DNA of 64,000 nt, taken from contig NZ_LQMT02000011.1 of the NCBI RefSeq assembly GCF_001620365.2, forward strand, positions 89,264 to 153,263, read 5' to 3'. The position numbers were made by a program, and so were the translations under genes. Below, piece by piece: positions 1 through 8,586 of this stretch (within the stretch, counting starts at the first letter, position 1; every line of letters begins with the position of its first letter). The notes under the pieces were generated by a model, which saw only the letters and a program-made list of their open reading frames with translations, made no database searches and was not told the DNA's origin. This stretch comes from Amycolatopsis keratiniphila subsp. keratiniphila (GTDB taxonomy: Bacteria > Actinomycetota > Actinomycetes > Mycobacteriales > Pseudonocardiaceae).

Positions 1-637
<637 letters not shown>

Positions 638-748
638 CTTGCCCCCTGCGATGTCGATCCCGCTGGACCGTTCGGCCCATGATGCCACCTGCTCACGGTA
701 ACCGGCCAGGTACAGGAACAGGTCGTCTCCAGTACATCGGAGCTTTAC

Positions 749-1069
749 TCAGCCGCTGGTGGCCTTGGTGATCCCGTCGGACATGCGTCGCGCGAGCTGC
801 TGGAACTTGGCCCACGAGCCCGGATCCGCGTTCCAGTCGTACATCGTCTGGGTACTGAGCGTCTCGAACAACGGATGCGCGGGATCGGCGGCCATGCGCC
901 GCAGGAGGTCCGCCACTTCGGCAGCGCGATCGCCGAGGATGTGCACCAGCCGCTCCGCGGACTCGTCGGCTTGTTCCGCCAGGCCGTCGTGGATGAACAG
1001 TTCGAGTTCGTCGGCGTTGTAGTACGCCCCGAACTCGTCGAGCATGGTGTCTTGCGGGTTCGGCGACAT
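749..1069 (-). CDS. Candidate immunity protein for the upstream polymorphic toxin
   Basis: An acidic 106-aa cytoplasmic protein with no signal peptide or membrane segment, predicted mostly helical. I do not recognise a named family. Its ATG lies 4 nt after the stop of the Hint-domain toxin gene, so the two are co-transcribed and probably translationally coupled, the standard position of an immunity gene. The role is inferred from position, size and acidity (many Asp/Glu, e.g. MLDEFGAYYNADELELF), not from homology. A second in-frame Met at codon 9 is an alternative start. Confidence 0.6.
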   Translation of the reverse strand: MSPNPQDTMLDEFGAYYNADELELFIHDGLAEQADESAERLVHILGDRAAEVADLLRRMAADPAHPLFETLSTQTMYDWNADPGSWAKFQQLARRMSDGITKATSG

Positions 1070-1073
1070 CGGC

Positions 1074-3887
1074 TCACGGCTCCGGGAAGTAGGTGACTGG
1101 TCGCCACTCGTTCGCGTTCGGCGCGTACTCGTAGACGACGCGGGCGTTCTTCTGAGGCGCCACGACGAGATCGGGAATGCGATTGCCGTTCGCGTCCAGT
1201 GCCAGGGGACTGCTCGGCCCGCCGACCCGGCGCGCGACTTGCGCCGACTCACCGAATCCTCGAGGGTCGTTCGTGGTCACAAGGACTCTGTGCCGGACCG
1301 GTTTCCCGGTAACCGGATGGACATAGAGCTGCTGACCGGTCACAGGATCAGTGTAGGAAACCACTGTGCCGTCGCGGAGGTCGGCTTCGAGCTGGGCTCG
1401 TGCCCGTCCCAGCGCTTCGGCTTCGGCCTGCGCGCTCCGGAACCGGGAAGCACGGCTTGCCGGCGCGGCCAGACCGTCCGGGGCCATGCCGGTGCGTACT
1501 CGCGTGGCCTGCTGCCCGTCCGTCGTCTGGTAGCCATGCCTGCCATGACCGTGGCCTTCCTGTGCGGCGTTCGGATGCGGATTCTCCAGCGGCCGATCGG
1601 CATCGGCGACCGACCGCTCGGCACGCCGTCGAGATTGTTCTGCCCGCCATTGCTCCCGTGCGCCACCGCTGTAGCAGTCCTCACCGCCGGCGTTGTGGGT
1701 GAGCACGTCTTGGCCGCCGACGTTGACGTAGTACGTGTGCAGGCCTTCGATCGTGAGGTTGTGCACCTGTTGCCGTTGCGTCCGCTCGTCCAGGGCGACG
1801 ACTCGCAGGAGACGGCCGTCGGGTGTACGGAGCAGGTTTCCTCGGACGAGGTCTTCGGCGTCGGTCCACCGGCCGGTGTCGGCGACCCAGAACGGGTGCT
1901 CGTCAGTGGCTGTGACAGTGCCGGTGGCGTCTCCTCGGTCGCCGTCGGTGTCGACGGTGATCCGTACCAGCTCCTTCAGGCCCTGTCCGGGAATGAGGTC
2001 GATCACCGGCCGGGCCTGAGTGAGGCCTGTGACGGGGTCGGTCGCCAGCACCCGGTCGCCGAGCCTGACTTGTTCGATCGGCTTGTAGGTGCCGTCGGCC
2101 AGCAGCACGGGCGTGCCGGGTACGAAGCTGTTCGGTGTGGGGCAAGTGTCCGTGCCGGTGTCCCGCCGGTCCCGATCCGACGGGCGGGCGGGGGAATCGC
2201 CCCGGCCGGCCCGGGGCAACGTGGGCAGTTGCGTCACCGGATTCGGGAGCACCCTGCTGCCGCGCCGGTCGCCATTTTTCGGCGACCGTGAAGCCGTCCG
2301 TGGTGCGGCCGTGTCCGGAGTAATCGGCGGCGGCGCGCTGTCGACTCGATCGGGTGCCGTCTGGTGGTCCGGCCGCGGCCTGGCGCCGGTGTCCAGATCG
2401 GGTCCCCGACCTCCGGGCAACGCCTCGACCGCGTTGAGTACCCGCTTGCCGACGCCGACACCGGGGATGAACATGGTGCCGATGTCGACCGCCGCGCGGC
2501 CGACGACACGTTCCGGCTTGTCGCTGTTCCAGTCCTCCTTGTACGGGCGGATGACCTCGTCCACCACCTTGCCGGGATTTCTCACGATCTCGGCGACCGC
2601 CTCACCGCGTTCTTTGATGCGTTTGTCGGCCGCGCGCCACTCTTCGCTGTCCGGATCGGCCTCCGACCACGTCGTGGCGTCCTGGTTCGCCTGCACGAAG
2701 CTGCCGATGGCGGCCGGGATCGCCTCCAGGCTCTCCACGATGGTTTCCCGCGCTTCGTCGGCCACATTGCCGACCAGGTGGTCATCCGGGTCGTTGGCCG
2801 CCGCGGGTGGTTGCGCCGGCCTGGGGCGGGATGGGGTCCGGGACGCCATCCCGGGGAACTCATCGGACCGCCCACGCGTGGGACCCGCGGTCAGCAGGCT
2901 GTCGAGATTCTCGCGGACACCCCCGCGCGCTCCTGTGCTTCTGCCGTCGGCACGGCCGCGATCGGTGACCACGGCGTTCGGCACCATGCCCGGAAACCGG
3001 TCCCCGCTATCGGACTTCGGTTCGCCGGTAAGCACATCGCGCAGGTGATCCGGCAGTCGTGCCGGTGCGGAAATCTCTCCGGCGCCGCTGTCGTCCTTGT
3101 GGGTTTGTGGTCGGTCTTTCTTTGCTTTCCGGGCGTCTGCCGATTGCTGTCGTGATCGTTGTGGGGTCGGTGATGTCCTGGCGATCCTCTCCTCTAGCGT
3201 TTCCTCCTTTTTGGGGTGGGACAGGTCGAGTGGGAAGCGTTCTGTTGCTTCGGGTCGGGATCCTGCCGAGGTCAGGTTCTTGAGGATCTCTCCGGCGCCG
3301 CCGTTGGCTTTCGGGGTTTGTGGTCGGTCTTTCTTTGCTTTCCGGGCGTCTGCCGATTGCTGTCGTGATCGTTGCGGAGTCGGTGATGTCCTGGCGACCC
3401 TCTCCTCTAGCGTTTCCTCCTTTTTGCCGTCATTTTTGTTGTCCGCCGGCCGGCTTTCCCTGGCCTTACGGACGTCGGCCGCCTGCTGCCGCGCTCGTTC
3501 CGGGGTCGGCCCGGTCAGCCGGCCCGCCGGCGACTCGGCTTTCTTCTTGTCATCCTTGCCTACGTCTGACGATTTGCCGACTTTCCGCACGACGGTCGGT
3601 GTCTTGACGACCTTTGTCGTCTTCTTGTCGCCCGCCGGCCGGCTTTCCCTGGCCTTACGGACGTCGGCCGCCTGCTGCCGCGCTCGTTCCGGGGTCGGCC
3701 CGGTCAACCGGCCCGCGGGCGACTCCGCCTTCTTCGGGTTCGGATCCTTGGCAGGTGGCTGACCGGCGGTGTTCCTCGGCTCCGCGTGCGCGTCCGTCGC
3801 CCCGAGCACGCCGAACACCGCGGTCAGGACGCCGCCGGCCACCGAGTAGAGGATCGCTCTCGTCGGGTCTGCTTTGTTGCTCACCAC
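1074..3887 (-). CDS. Secreted polymorphic toxin: repeats, Hint protease domain, variable C-terminal toxin tip
   Basis: 937 aa, starting with tandem GTG codons 9 nt after GGAGGCG. The N-terminus has a signal-peptide-like hydrophobic stretch (residues about 10-32, ending ATDAHAEP). Residues about 40-270 carry two pairs of near-identical basic repeats (cores GPTPERARQQAADVRKARES and SPTPQRSRQQSADARKAKK), then a Pro/Arg-rich middle. A Hint domain spans about 585-735: N-terminal block NSFVPGTPVLLADG, block B TATDEHPFWV, terminal block YYVNVGGQDVLTHNAG. Hint domains in polymorphic toxins autocatalytically release the C-terminal toxin. The last 200 residues are the presumed toxin, with a His-rich GHGHGRHGYQTTDG motif and RVRTGMAPDG that might suit a metal-independent RNase fold, but I cannot name the family. 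The usual Hint first-residue Cys appears to be replaced by Ser (PNS-FVPGT), or lies at the TCPTP a few residues earlier. Followed by the immunity candidate. Confidence 0.85.
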   Translation of the reverse strand: MVSNKADPTRAILYSVAGGVLTAVFGVLGATDAHAEPRNTAGQPPAKDPNPKKAESPAGRLTGPTPERARQQAADVRKARESRPAGDKKTTKVVKTPTVVRKVGKSSDVGKDDKKKAESPAGRLTGPTPERARQQAADVRKARESRPADNKNDGKKEETLEERVARTSPTPQRSRQQSADARKAKKDRPQTPKANGGAGEILKNLTSAGSRPEATERFPLDLSHPKKEETLEERIARTSPTPQRSRQQSADARKAKKDRPQTHKDDSGAGEISAPARLPDHLRDVLTGEPKSDSGDRFPGMVPNAVVTDRGRADGRSTGARGGVRENLDSLLTAGPTRGRSDEFPGMASRTPSRPRPAQPPAAANDPDDHLVGNVADEARETIVESLEAIPAAIGSFVQANQDATTWSEADPDSEEWRAADKRIKERGEAVAEIVRNPGKVVDEVIRPYKEDWNSDKPERVVGRAAVDIGTMFIPGVGVGKRVLNAVEALPGGRGPDLDTGARPRPDHQTAPDRVDSAPPPITPDTAAPRTASRSPKNGDRRGSRVLPNPVTQLPTLPRAGRGDSPARPSDRDRRDTGTDTCPTPNSFVPGTPVLLADGTYKPIEQVRLGDRVLATDPVTGLTQARPVIDLIPGQGLKELVRITVDTDGDRGDATGTVTATDEHPFWVADTGRWTDAEDLVRGNLLRTPDGRLLRVVALDERTQRQQVHNLTIEGLHTYYVNVGGQDVLTHNAGGEDCYSGGAREQWRAEQSRRRAERSVADADRPLENPHPNAAQEGHGHGRHGYQTTDGQQATRVRTGMAPDGLAAPASRASRFRSAQAEAEALGRARAQLEADLRDGTVVSYTDPVTGQQLYVHPVTGKPVRHRVLVTTNDPRGFGESAQVARRVGGPSSPLALDANGNRIPDLVVAPQKNARVVYEYAPNANEWRPVTYFPEP
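3072..3429. repeat. Direct repeat pair inside the toxin gene (213-bp period)
   Basis: Two copies of about 145 bp, at 3072-3216 and 3285-3429, almost identical and exactly 213 nt (71 codons) apart. They encode the KKEETLEER(V/I)ARTSPTPQRS repeat of the toxin stalk. The in-frame period and high DNA identity point to recent duplication or ongoing homogenisation. Confidence 0.9.
3443..3737. repeat. Second direct repeat pair inside the toxin gene (189-bp period)
   Basis: Two copies of about 105 bp, at 3443-3548 and 3632-3737, offset by 189 nt (63 codons). They encode KKAESPAGRLTGPTPERARQ in the N-terminal part of the toxin. This family is related to, but distinct from, the 213-bp family: both contain a TPxRxRQQxADxRKA core. 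Confidence 0.9.
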
Positions 3888-3910
3888 TGTCGTCGCCTCC
3901 GTTCGGGACA

Positions 3911-3965
3911 GTCCGTGAAGGCCTCCCTCCCTACGCTCAAGGTAGGAAAGGAGGCCTTCACGGAC
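3911..3965. terminator. Perfect palindrome with GTCCGTGAAGGCCTCC arms
   Basis: Left arm 3911-3926 and right arm 3950-3965 are perfect inverted copies around a 23-nt loop. It lies in the 81-nt gap between the small membrane protein gene (ends 3969) and the toxin gene (starts 3887), so it could attenuate or terminate transcription before the toxin. No T-tract follows. The same arm sequence forms the hairpin at 6511-6567, so this is a dispersed palindromic repeat as well as a likely terminator. Confidence 0.75.
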
Positions 3966-3968
3966 AGC

Positions 3969-4292
3969 TCAATGCGTTCGCTCGTAGATTTCTTCGGCCA
4001 GCGAATGGCCCATCAGGCCGCCGAAGACGCCCGCCGCCACGCCGATCACCAGGCCCAGCGGCGAAGTCACCAGCGCGCCGGCCGCGATGCCGAAGGCCAG
4101 CGAGCCTGTCGCACCTCCGAGTCCCGTGTAGGCGCCCACGCTCAGCGGAGTGGGTTCGCACGCGAGGTAGTCCTCGTCGTCGTCTTCCGGGTACGGCTCG
4201 AATTCGTCGGCAGGAGGTGGCGGCGGGTCTTCGCGCTCCCAGACGTCCTGCGGGATCACGATGTACCGGGTGGGTTCCAGCGTGGCGGTCAT
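3969..4292 (-). CDS. Small glycine-zipper membrane protein
   Basis: 107 aa. The N-terminal half is soluble and very acidic and proline-rich (PPPPPADEFEPYPEDDDEDY). The C-terminal half is a glycine/alanine-rich hydrophobic stretch (residues about 55-97: AYTGLGGATGSLAFGIAAG, then GLVIGVAAGVFGG), likely one or two membrane helices of glycine-zipper type. Its ATG is 4 nt after the stop of the upstream secreted protein gene, so both are in one transcript running toward the toxin. No family recognised; function unknown. Confidence 0.7.
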   Translation of the reverse strand: MTATLEPTRYIVIPQDVWEREDPPPPPADEFEPYPEDDDEDYLACEPTPLSVGAYTGLGGATGSLAFGIAAGALVTSPLGLVIGVAAGVFGGLMGHSLAEEIYERTH

Positions 4293-4296
4293 CGCG

Positions 4297-5070
4297 TCAC
4301 CAGGCGTCGGCCGAGACCGTGCCGTTGGTCGACGTCGCGCTGGACCACGAGGACGCGCCCTTGCCCGACGAGCTCGCCGTCTTCGTGACCGTGTTGCCCG
4401 ACTTGTGGGTGGTCTTCGTGATCGTCTTGCGGTCGGGAAGGTCGGACTTCTTGGCCCGGTCGTGCTTCGTCTCGTGGTCGTGGCAGGGCTTCTTGCCCGA
4501 CGGCCGCTTCATCGATTCGCGCAGCTCCTTCAAGTCCTTTTCGGACTGGGCGAGCCGCTTTTTGGCATCCCGTAACGTCTTCTCGGCGTTCTTGACCGTC
4601 TTGCGCGCCTCGTCGACGGCCTTGATCGCGGTGTCCAGCTTCGGCGCGGAAGGGGCGATGGTCAGCTTCACCGGAGACACCGTCGGCGCCTTGGCCGCCG
4701 CCTGCACCACGAACCGCTTCTGCACCGGTGCCTGTCGCACCTTCTTCACCTGCGGCTTCGACAACGCGACCGGTACGGCGGCGCGATGAGCCGCGGCGGG
4801 CTTGACCTTGTGTACCTGCTTGGGCGCGGCCTGCTGCGCGGGCGCCGCGTGTGCCTTCGGCGAGACGTTCACCGGCTTCGGCGCGACCGGTGCGGCACCG
4901 GGCACGTGCGCCGGTGTCGGCGCCTGCGGGGGAGCCGGGGCCGGTGCGGGGACAGGGGCCGCGTTGTCGGTCGAGCTGTCCACCAACGCGTTCGCCGTCG
5001 TCGCGCCGATCGCGGCGGTCGCCAGCCCGGCCACCCCGTAGACGGCCGCGCGCCGCAGATTTCGCTTCAT
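4297..5070 (-). CDS. Secreted Ala/Pro-rich coiled-coil protein
   Basis: 257 aa, started at ATG 5070 because GGAGGCGAAC sits directly upstream; another ATG at 5088 lacks such a site. The N-terminus is a signal peptide (RRAAVYGVAGLATAAIGATTANA), followed by a long low-complexity Ala/Pro/Lys region, then a charged helix (residues about 160-200, KTVKNAEKTLRDAKKRLAQS) with coiled-coil character, and a Ser/Thr-rich tail. One short His/Cys segment (KKPCHDHETKHD) could bind metal. Likely an exported cell-wall-associated protein. It is the first gene of the run leading through the glycine-zipper protein to the toxin. No known family recognised. Confidence 0.7.
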   Translation of the reverse strand: MKRNLRRAAVYGVAGLATAAIGATTANALVDSSTDNAAPVPAPAPAPPQAPTPAHVPGAAPVAPKPVNVSPKAHAAPAQQAAPKQVHKVKPAAAHRAAVPVALSKPQVKKVRQAPVQKRFVVQAAAKAPTVSPVKLTIAPSAPKLDTAIKAVDEARKTVKNAEKTLRDAKKRLAQSEKDLKELRESMKRPSGKKPCHDHETKHDRAKKSDLPDRKTITKTTHKSGNTVTKTASSSGKGASSWSSATSTNGTVSADAW

Positions 5071-5181
5071 GTTCGCCTCCTTGGTCATGGGCGAAGAGTG
5101 GCCTCCCGGGGTCCATGGCCAATACATCCGCGGTACATCGGGATTCGCCGTGGACGGCCGGCGGATGACAGACTGGGGACG

Positions 5182-6444
5182 ATGGAAGACGACGAGCTGG
5201 TGCCATTGGGCGAGGGCCCGGCCGCCACCGTGCTGGCCGGAATGGACGAGACGACCGGTGAGGCCTTCGCACTCAAGGTGTACCCCGGTCGCGTCGACCG
5301 TCGCACCCGCGGCGAGCTGGAGAGGGAACTTTCCGCGTTGAGCTCGCTCAGCGAGCTCGACACGGTTCTCATTCCCACCGAGGCGAAGGAACTGCCGGAC
5401 GGCCGGTTCGCCGTCCGGATGGAACTCTGCACGCAATCGCTGGCCGACCTCGTCGGCGCGTTCGGCCCGCTTTCCGTCCAGGATGTGCTTTCCCTGGGCG
5501 AAGCCCTCGCGACGACGCTGGCCGCGGCGCACCAGGCCGGCGTCGTCCACGGCGGGATGACACCCGGCAACGTCCTCTTCCGCGCGTCCGGGGCACCGGT
5601 GCTGACGGACTTCGGGATCGCGCTGCGCCAGTCGTTCCCCGGCGATCCCGGCGTCGGATTCCTCGCGCCGGAAACGATCACCGACGGCATTCGCGACGAA
5701 CGAACCGATCTCTACGGCCTCGGCGCGCTCCTGTACTTCGCGCTCACTGGCCGTTCCCCCGCGAGGGAAGAGCCCGGCGAGACAGTGGACCAGCTGACGC
5801 TGCGCGTGCTCAGCGGGCCGGTCGCGCCGATCGATCGGCCCGGCCTCCCGCCCGGCCTCGGCCCGCTTGTGGCCTCACTGCTGGAACGCGACCCCGGCGC
5901 CCGCCCGATCGACGCCACCCTGGTCGCCGCCCGTCTCGGCGCGACGCCCGGCACCGCGGCCACCCCACGCCCGCTCGGCGCGCCGATCCTGGACTACGGC
6001 CCCGAACACGCGAAAACCCATCGTAAAGGGAAAACCCGGCTGATCCTGGGGGTCGCCGCCGGGGCCGCGGTCCTCGCCGCGGCGGGGATCTTCGTGCTGC
6101 GGAACCGGCCGAGTGAGCTGAGCGTGCCGCCCGCCGGCGCCGCCCCGGTGACCAGCGCGCCCACCACGACCGTCAAGCCCGTGCGGCTCGACTTCGCCGA
6201 TCCCGTCGACCACGGCAAGTACGTCCAACTCTCCTGGAGCAGCAACGAATCCACGCTGCACTACGCCGTCATCGTCGCGGGAGTGGACTTGCCGCGGAAG
6301 ACGCATTACGTCGAGAGCGGCACGACCTACCGCGTTGATGTCGAGCCCGGCCGGCAGTACTGCTTCGTCGTCCAGGCGACCGACAGCGTGCATTCCTACG
6401 AAAGCGAGAGCAAAGGCATCCGTGGCGCCCGCTGCGTTCGCTAG
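5182..6444 (+). CDS. Membrane-anchored Ser/Thr protein kinase homologue, probably a pseudokinase, with extracellular FnIII-like domain
   Basis: 420 aa. The cytoplasmic kinase fold spans about 1-255: Gly loop LGEGPAATV, VAIK-type lysine K32 (FALKVY), DFG at 143-145, Asn130 for metal. The catalytic loop reads VVHGGMTPGNVLF, so the HRD aspartate is glycine at 125. This Asp is needed in ordinary protein kinases, so the protein may bind ATP without phosphorylating. A transmembrane helix lies at about 287-306, then a Pro/Thr linker and a C-terminal beta-sandwich resembling fibronectin type III. Convergent with the exported FnIII gene 6712-8532, a probable partner. Kinase-fold call firm; inactivity inferred from one residue. 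Confidence 0.88.
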   Translation: MEDDELVPLGEGPAATVLAGMDETTGEAFALKVYPGRVDRRTRGELERELSALSSLSELDTVLIPTEAKELPDGRFAVRMELCTQSLADLVGAFGPLSVQDVLSLGEALATTLAAAHQAGVVHGGMTPGNVLFRASGAPVLTDFGIALRQSFPGDPGVGFLAPETITDGIRDERTDLYGLGALLYFALTGRSPAREEPGETVDQLTLRVLSGPVAPIDRPGLPPGLGPLVASLLERDPGARPIDATLVAARLGATPGTAATPRPLGAPILDYGPEHAKTHRKGKTRLILGVAAGAAVLAAAGIFVLRNRPSELSVPPAGAAPVTSAPTTTVKPVRLDFADPVDHGKYVQLSWSSNESTLHYAVIVAGVDLPRKTHYVESGTTYRVDVEPGRQYCFVVQATDSVHSYESESKGIRGARCVR

Positions 6445-6510
6445 TGCCTCCTGCCGTAGGGCAGCACGCGTGTTCAGGCGGACGACACGCTTCTGTACCT
6501 CCTTGTCCGA

Positions 6511-6567
6511 AGTCCGTGAAGGCCTCCTTGAGGGACTCTGGGTCCCTCAAGGAGGCCTTCACGGACT
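6511..6567. terminator. 26-bp perfect hairpin between convergent genes
   Basis: Arms 6511-6536 and 6542-6567 are perfectly complementary with a 5-nt loop (TCTGG). It lies between the stops of the kinase-like gene and the convergent FnIII gene, so it is well placed as a bidirectional terminator. The outer 16 bp match the palindrome at 3911-3965, marking a dispersed repeat family. No T-tract on either side. Confidence 0.8.
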
Positions 6568-6711
6568 GGGTATATAGGCACGCGGCGGGAGCGGAGGCGT
6601 GACTCGCGTGATCAGGGACGTGATTCGCGTGATTGGAGGCCGCATTCGGGTGTTTCGCCATAAGCCGCGGTCCTTGCGGAGAGGTCGTGACGCTGTAGGC
6701 GCGCGAAGCCG

Positions 6712-8532
6712 CTAGCCCGACTGCCAGGTGATGACGTTGGACTTCACGCCGGTGTCGGTGACCACCCACACCTGGTTGCCGACCTGACCGAAGTCGAACG
6801 CCTCGAAGGTGAGGTTCCCGCTGGCCGGGATGTCACAACCGCGACCCTCGTTGCTGTAGTCGGGATCGCTCGACCACGGCCGGACCTTCACCCGGGTGCC
6901 GGGCTGGAAACCCTTCATCACCACACGGATCTTGGCGCACTTCGGGGCTTCGCACGTCTCGTTGTAGGTCCCGGTCTTGCCGCGGCTGATGGTGATCGTC
7001 GGCCTCGGCCCGGCGGGCGGGGAAACCCTCGCCGTGGCCGGGGCGCCTCGCCCCGCGCGGTTCTCCGCCGCGACCGTGATCGTGTACGTCACGCCGTCGC
7101 GCAGGTTCGGGATCGACGTCGACCGCGCGGCACCATCGAGCGCGGCCGAACCCGCGCCCGCTCCGGAAGACGGCGTCCACGACACGCGGTATCCCGTCAC
7201 CGCCGCGCCGTTCGGGGCCGCCGCGCCCCAGGTGACGTTCGCCGTCGTGCCCGCCAAGGTGGCGCGGAGGCCACTGGGAAGGCCGGGTGGGCTCGCCGCG
7301 AGTGCCTTGGGGGACGTCGCGGGCGGTGGCGGTTTCGGCCTCGACTGCGATGGCGGCCGGACGCCTCCGTTCCCCCGTTGCGGGGGCAGCTGGGTCGTCG
7401 AGGTCGGGGGCACCGTCGTCGGCTGGGGGACCGGCGGCTTGTCGGCGGTCACCGCGACCTGCGCGACCGTGCCCTCCGGATCGACCACCAGGACATGGTT
7501 TCCTTGCGCGCCTTCGATGTAGACCCGTTTGTCCTCGCCGCGCGAGAGCTTGGGCGAGCCGTTCTCCGGCGGGATCGGCATCGAGTGCCGTGGCAGGCCG
7601 TCGGGGGAGTAGGTGACCACGGTGTTGCGGGTCAGGTCGAGCAGGACGACCGCCGACGACGAAGCGGTCGGCCGCGAGTACTGGCCGTCGGACAGGTCGA
7701 TCGTCTTGGGCGGGCCGGGGGCGCGCCCGGCGCTCAACCCACTCGCGTCGACGAAGTACAGCTTGCGCAGGCCCGGTTCGAGGATCGCGATCCGTCCGGC
7801 CGCGTCGGCCGAGGCGATCTGCGCGCCCGCGCTGAACGACGCGTTCAGTGCCAGCGGCTTGCCGAGCCCGGTGTCGGTGACGGTCTGCAGGGTGCTCGCC
7901 GTGGTGTCGACGAACGCCGGGGTGTCGCCGACGACGGTCAGCGCGCCGGTATGCCCGCGGGCGGCCTGCACCGTGCACCCGACGGTGTCTGTGCCCTTCG
8001 CCAGCCGGCACAGTTTCCCGTCGCCCGTGCGCTGCAGCCAGACCGTGCCGTCCGAGGTGGCGACCGGATCGCCGAGGGAGCCGCCCGTGTCGATCGACGT
8101 GAAGGCGTCGCCGAGCCGGACGACACGACCGGCCTCGCGGAAGACGAGGTACGGCCCGCCGGCGGTTTCGAGCAGGAACGGCCGTTCCCCGGTCACCGGC
8201 TGGTCCACCGAGCGGCTCACGGTGAGATCGGACTTGCCGAATTCGACGATCCGCCGCTGGCCGATCACATACGCGCTCGTGTCGCCCTGGACCACGTCGG
8301 AGCCGGGTTCGAGATCCGGCACGGCGGCCTGGGCGTCCACGCTCCGGTTGGCGCCGTTGACGAGGAAGACCAAGCCGAGAGCGGGGCTGGCGACCCAATG
8401 CCCGGCCTGCGTGAGTCCCAAGCCGGGGACGGGTTTCACCGCACCGGTGGCGACGGCGACCACGATCGCCACACAGGTCGCGGTCAGCACGGCGAGCGGC
8501 AGACGCCGCTTGAATCCCCTCTCCGGCACCAC
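6712..8532 (-). CDS. Exported protein with predicted beta-propeller and fibronectin type III domain
   Basis: 606 aa, GTG start. One membrane helix near the N-terminus (residues about 12-33) anchors it with the bulk outside. Residues about 40-370 consist of repeated beta-strand segments like a beta-propeller, followed by a Pro/Thr/Gln-rich linker (about 372-415), an FnIII domain (about 417-505, with VTGYRVSWTPSS and YTITVAAENRAGRGAPA) and a C-terminal domain of about 95 residues with four cysteines. Proteins of this design occur beside MoxR, Ser/Thr kinase and FHA genes in actinobacteria, matching this neighbourhood. It probably binds a wall or extracellular ligand; the ligand is unknown. Confidence 0.8.
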   Translation of the reverse strand: MVPERGFKRRLPLAVLTATCVAIVVAVATGAVKPVPGLGLTQAGHWVASPALGLVFLVNGANRSVDAQAAVPDLEPGSDVVQGDTSAYVIGQRRIVEFGKSDLTVSRSVDQPVTGERPFLLETAGGPYLVFREAGRVVRLGDAFTSIDTGGSLGDPVATSDGTVWLQRTGDGKLCRLAKGTDTVGCTVQAARGHTGALTVVGDTPAFVDTTASTLQTVTDTGLGKPLALNASFSAGAQIASADAAGRIAILEPGLRKLYFVDASGLSAGRAPGPPKTIDLSDGQYSRPTASSSAVVLLDLTRNTVVTYSPDGLPRHSMPIPPENGSPKLSRGEDKRVYIEGAQGNHVLVVDPEGTVAQVAVTADKPPVPQPTTVPPTSTTQLPPQRGNGGVRPPSQSRPKPPPPATSPKALAASPPGLPSGLRATLAGTTANVTWGAAAPNGAAVTGYRVSWTPSSGAGAGSAALDGAARSTSIPNLRDGVTYTITVAAENRAGRGAPATARVSPPAGPRPTITISRGKTGTYNETCEAPKCAKIRVVMKGFQPGTRVKVRPWSSDPDYSNEGRGCDIPASGNLTFEAFDFGQVGNQVWVVTDTGVKSNVITWQSG

Positions 8533-8586
8533 CCGATCATAGAAGCACGAGGTACAGAATTGGAGCCGCTCCGATACATTCGCCGG

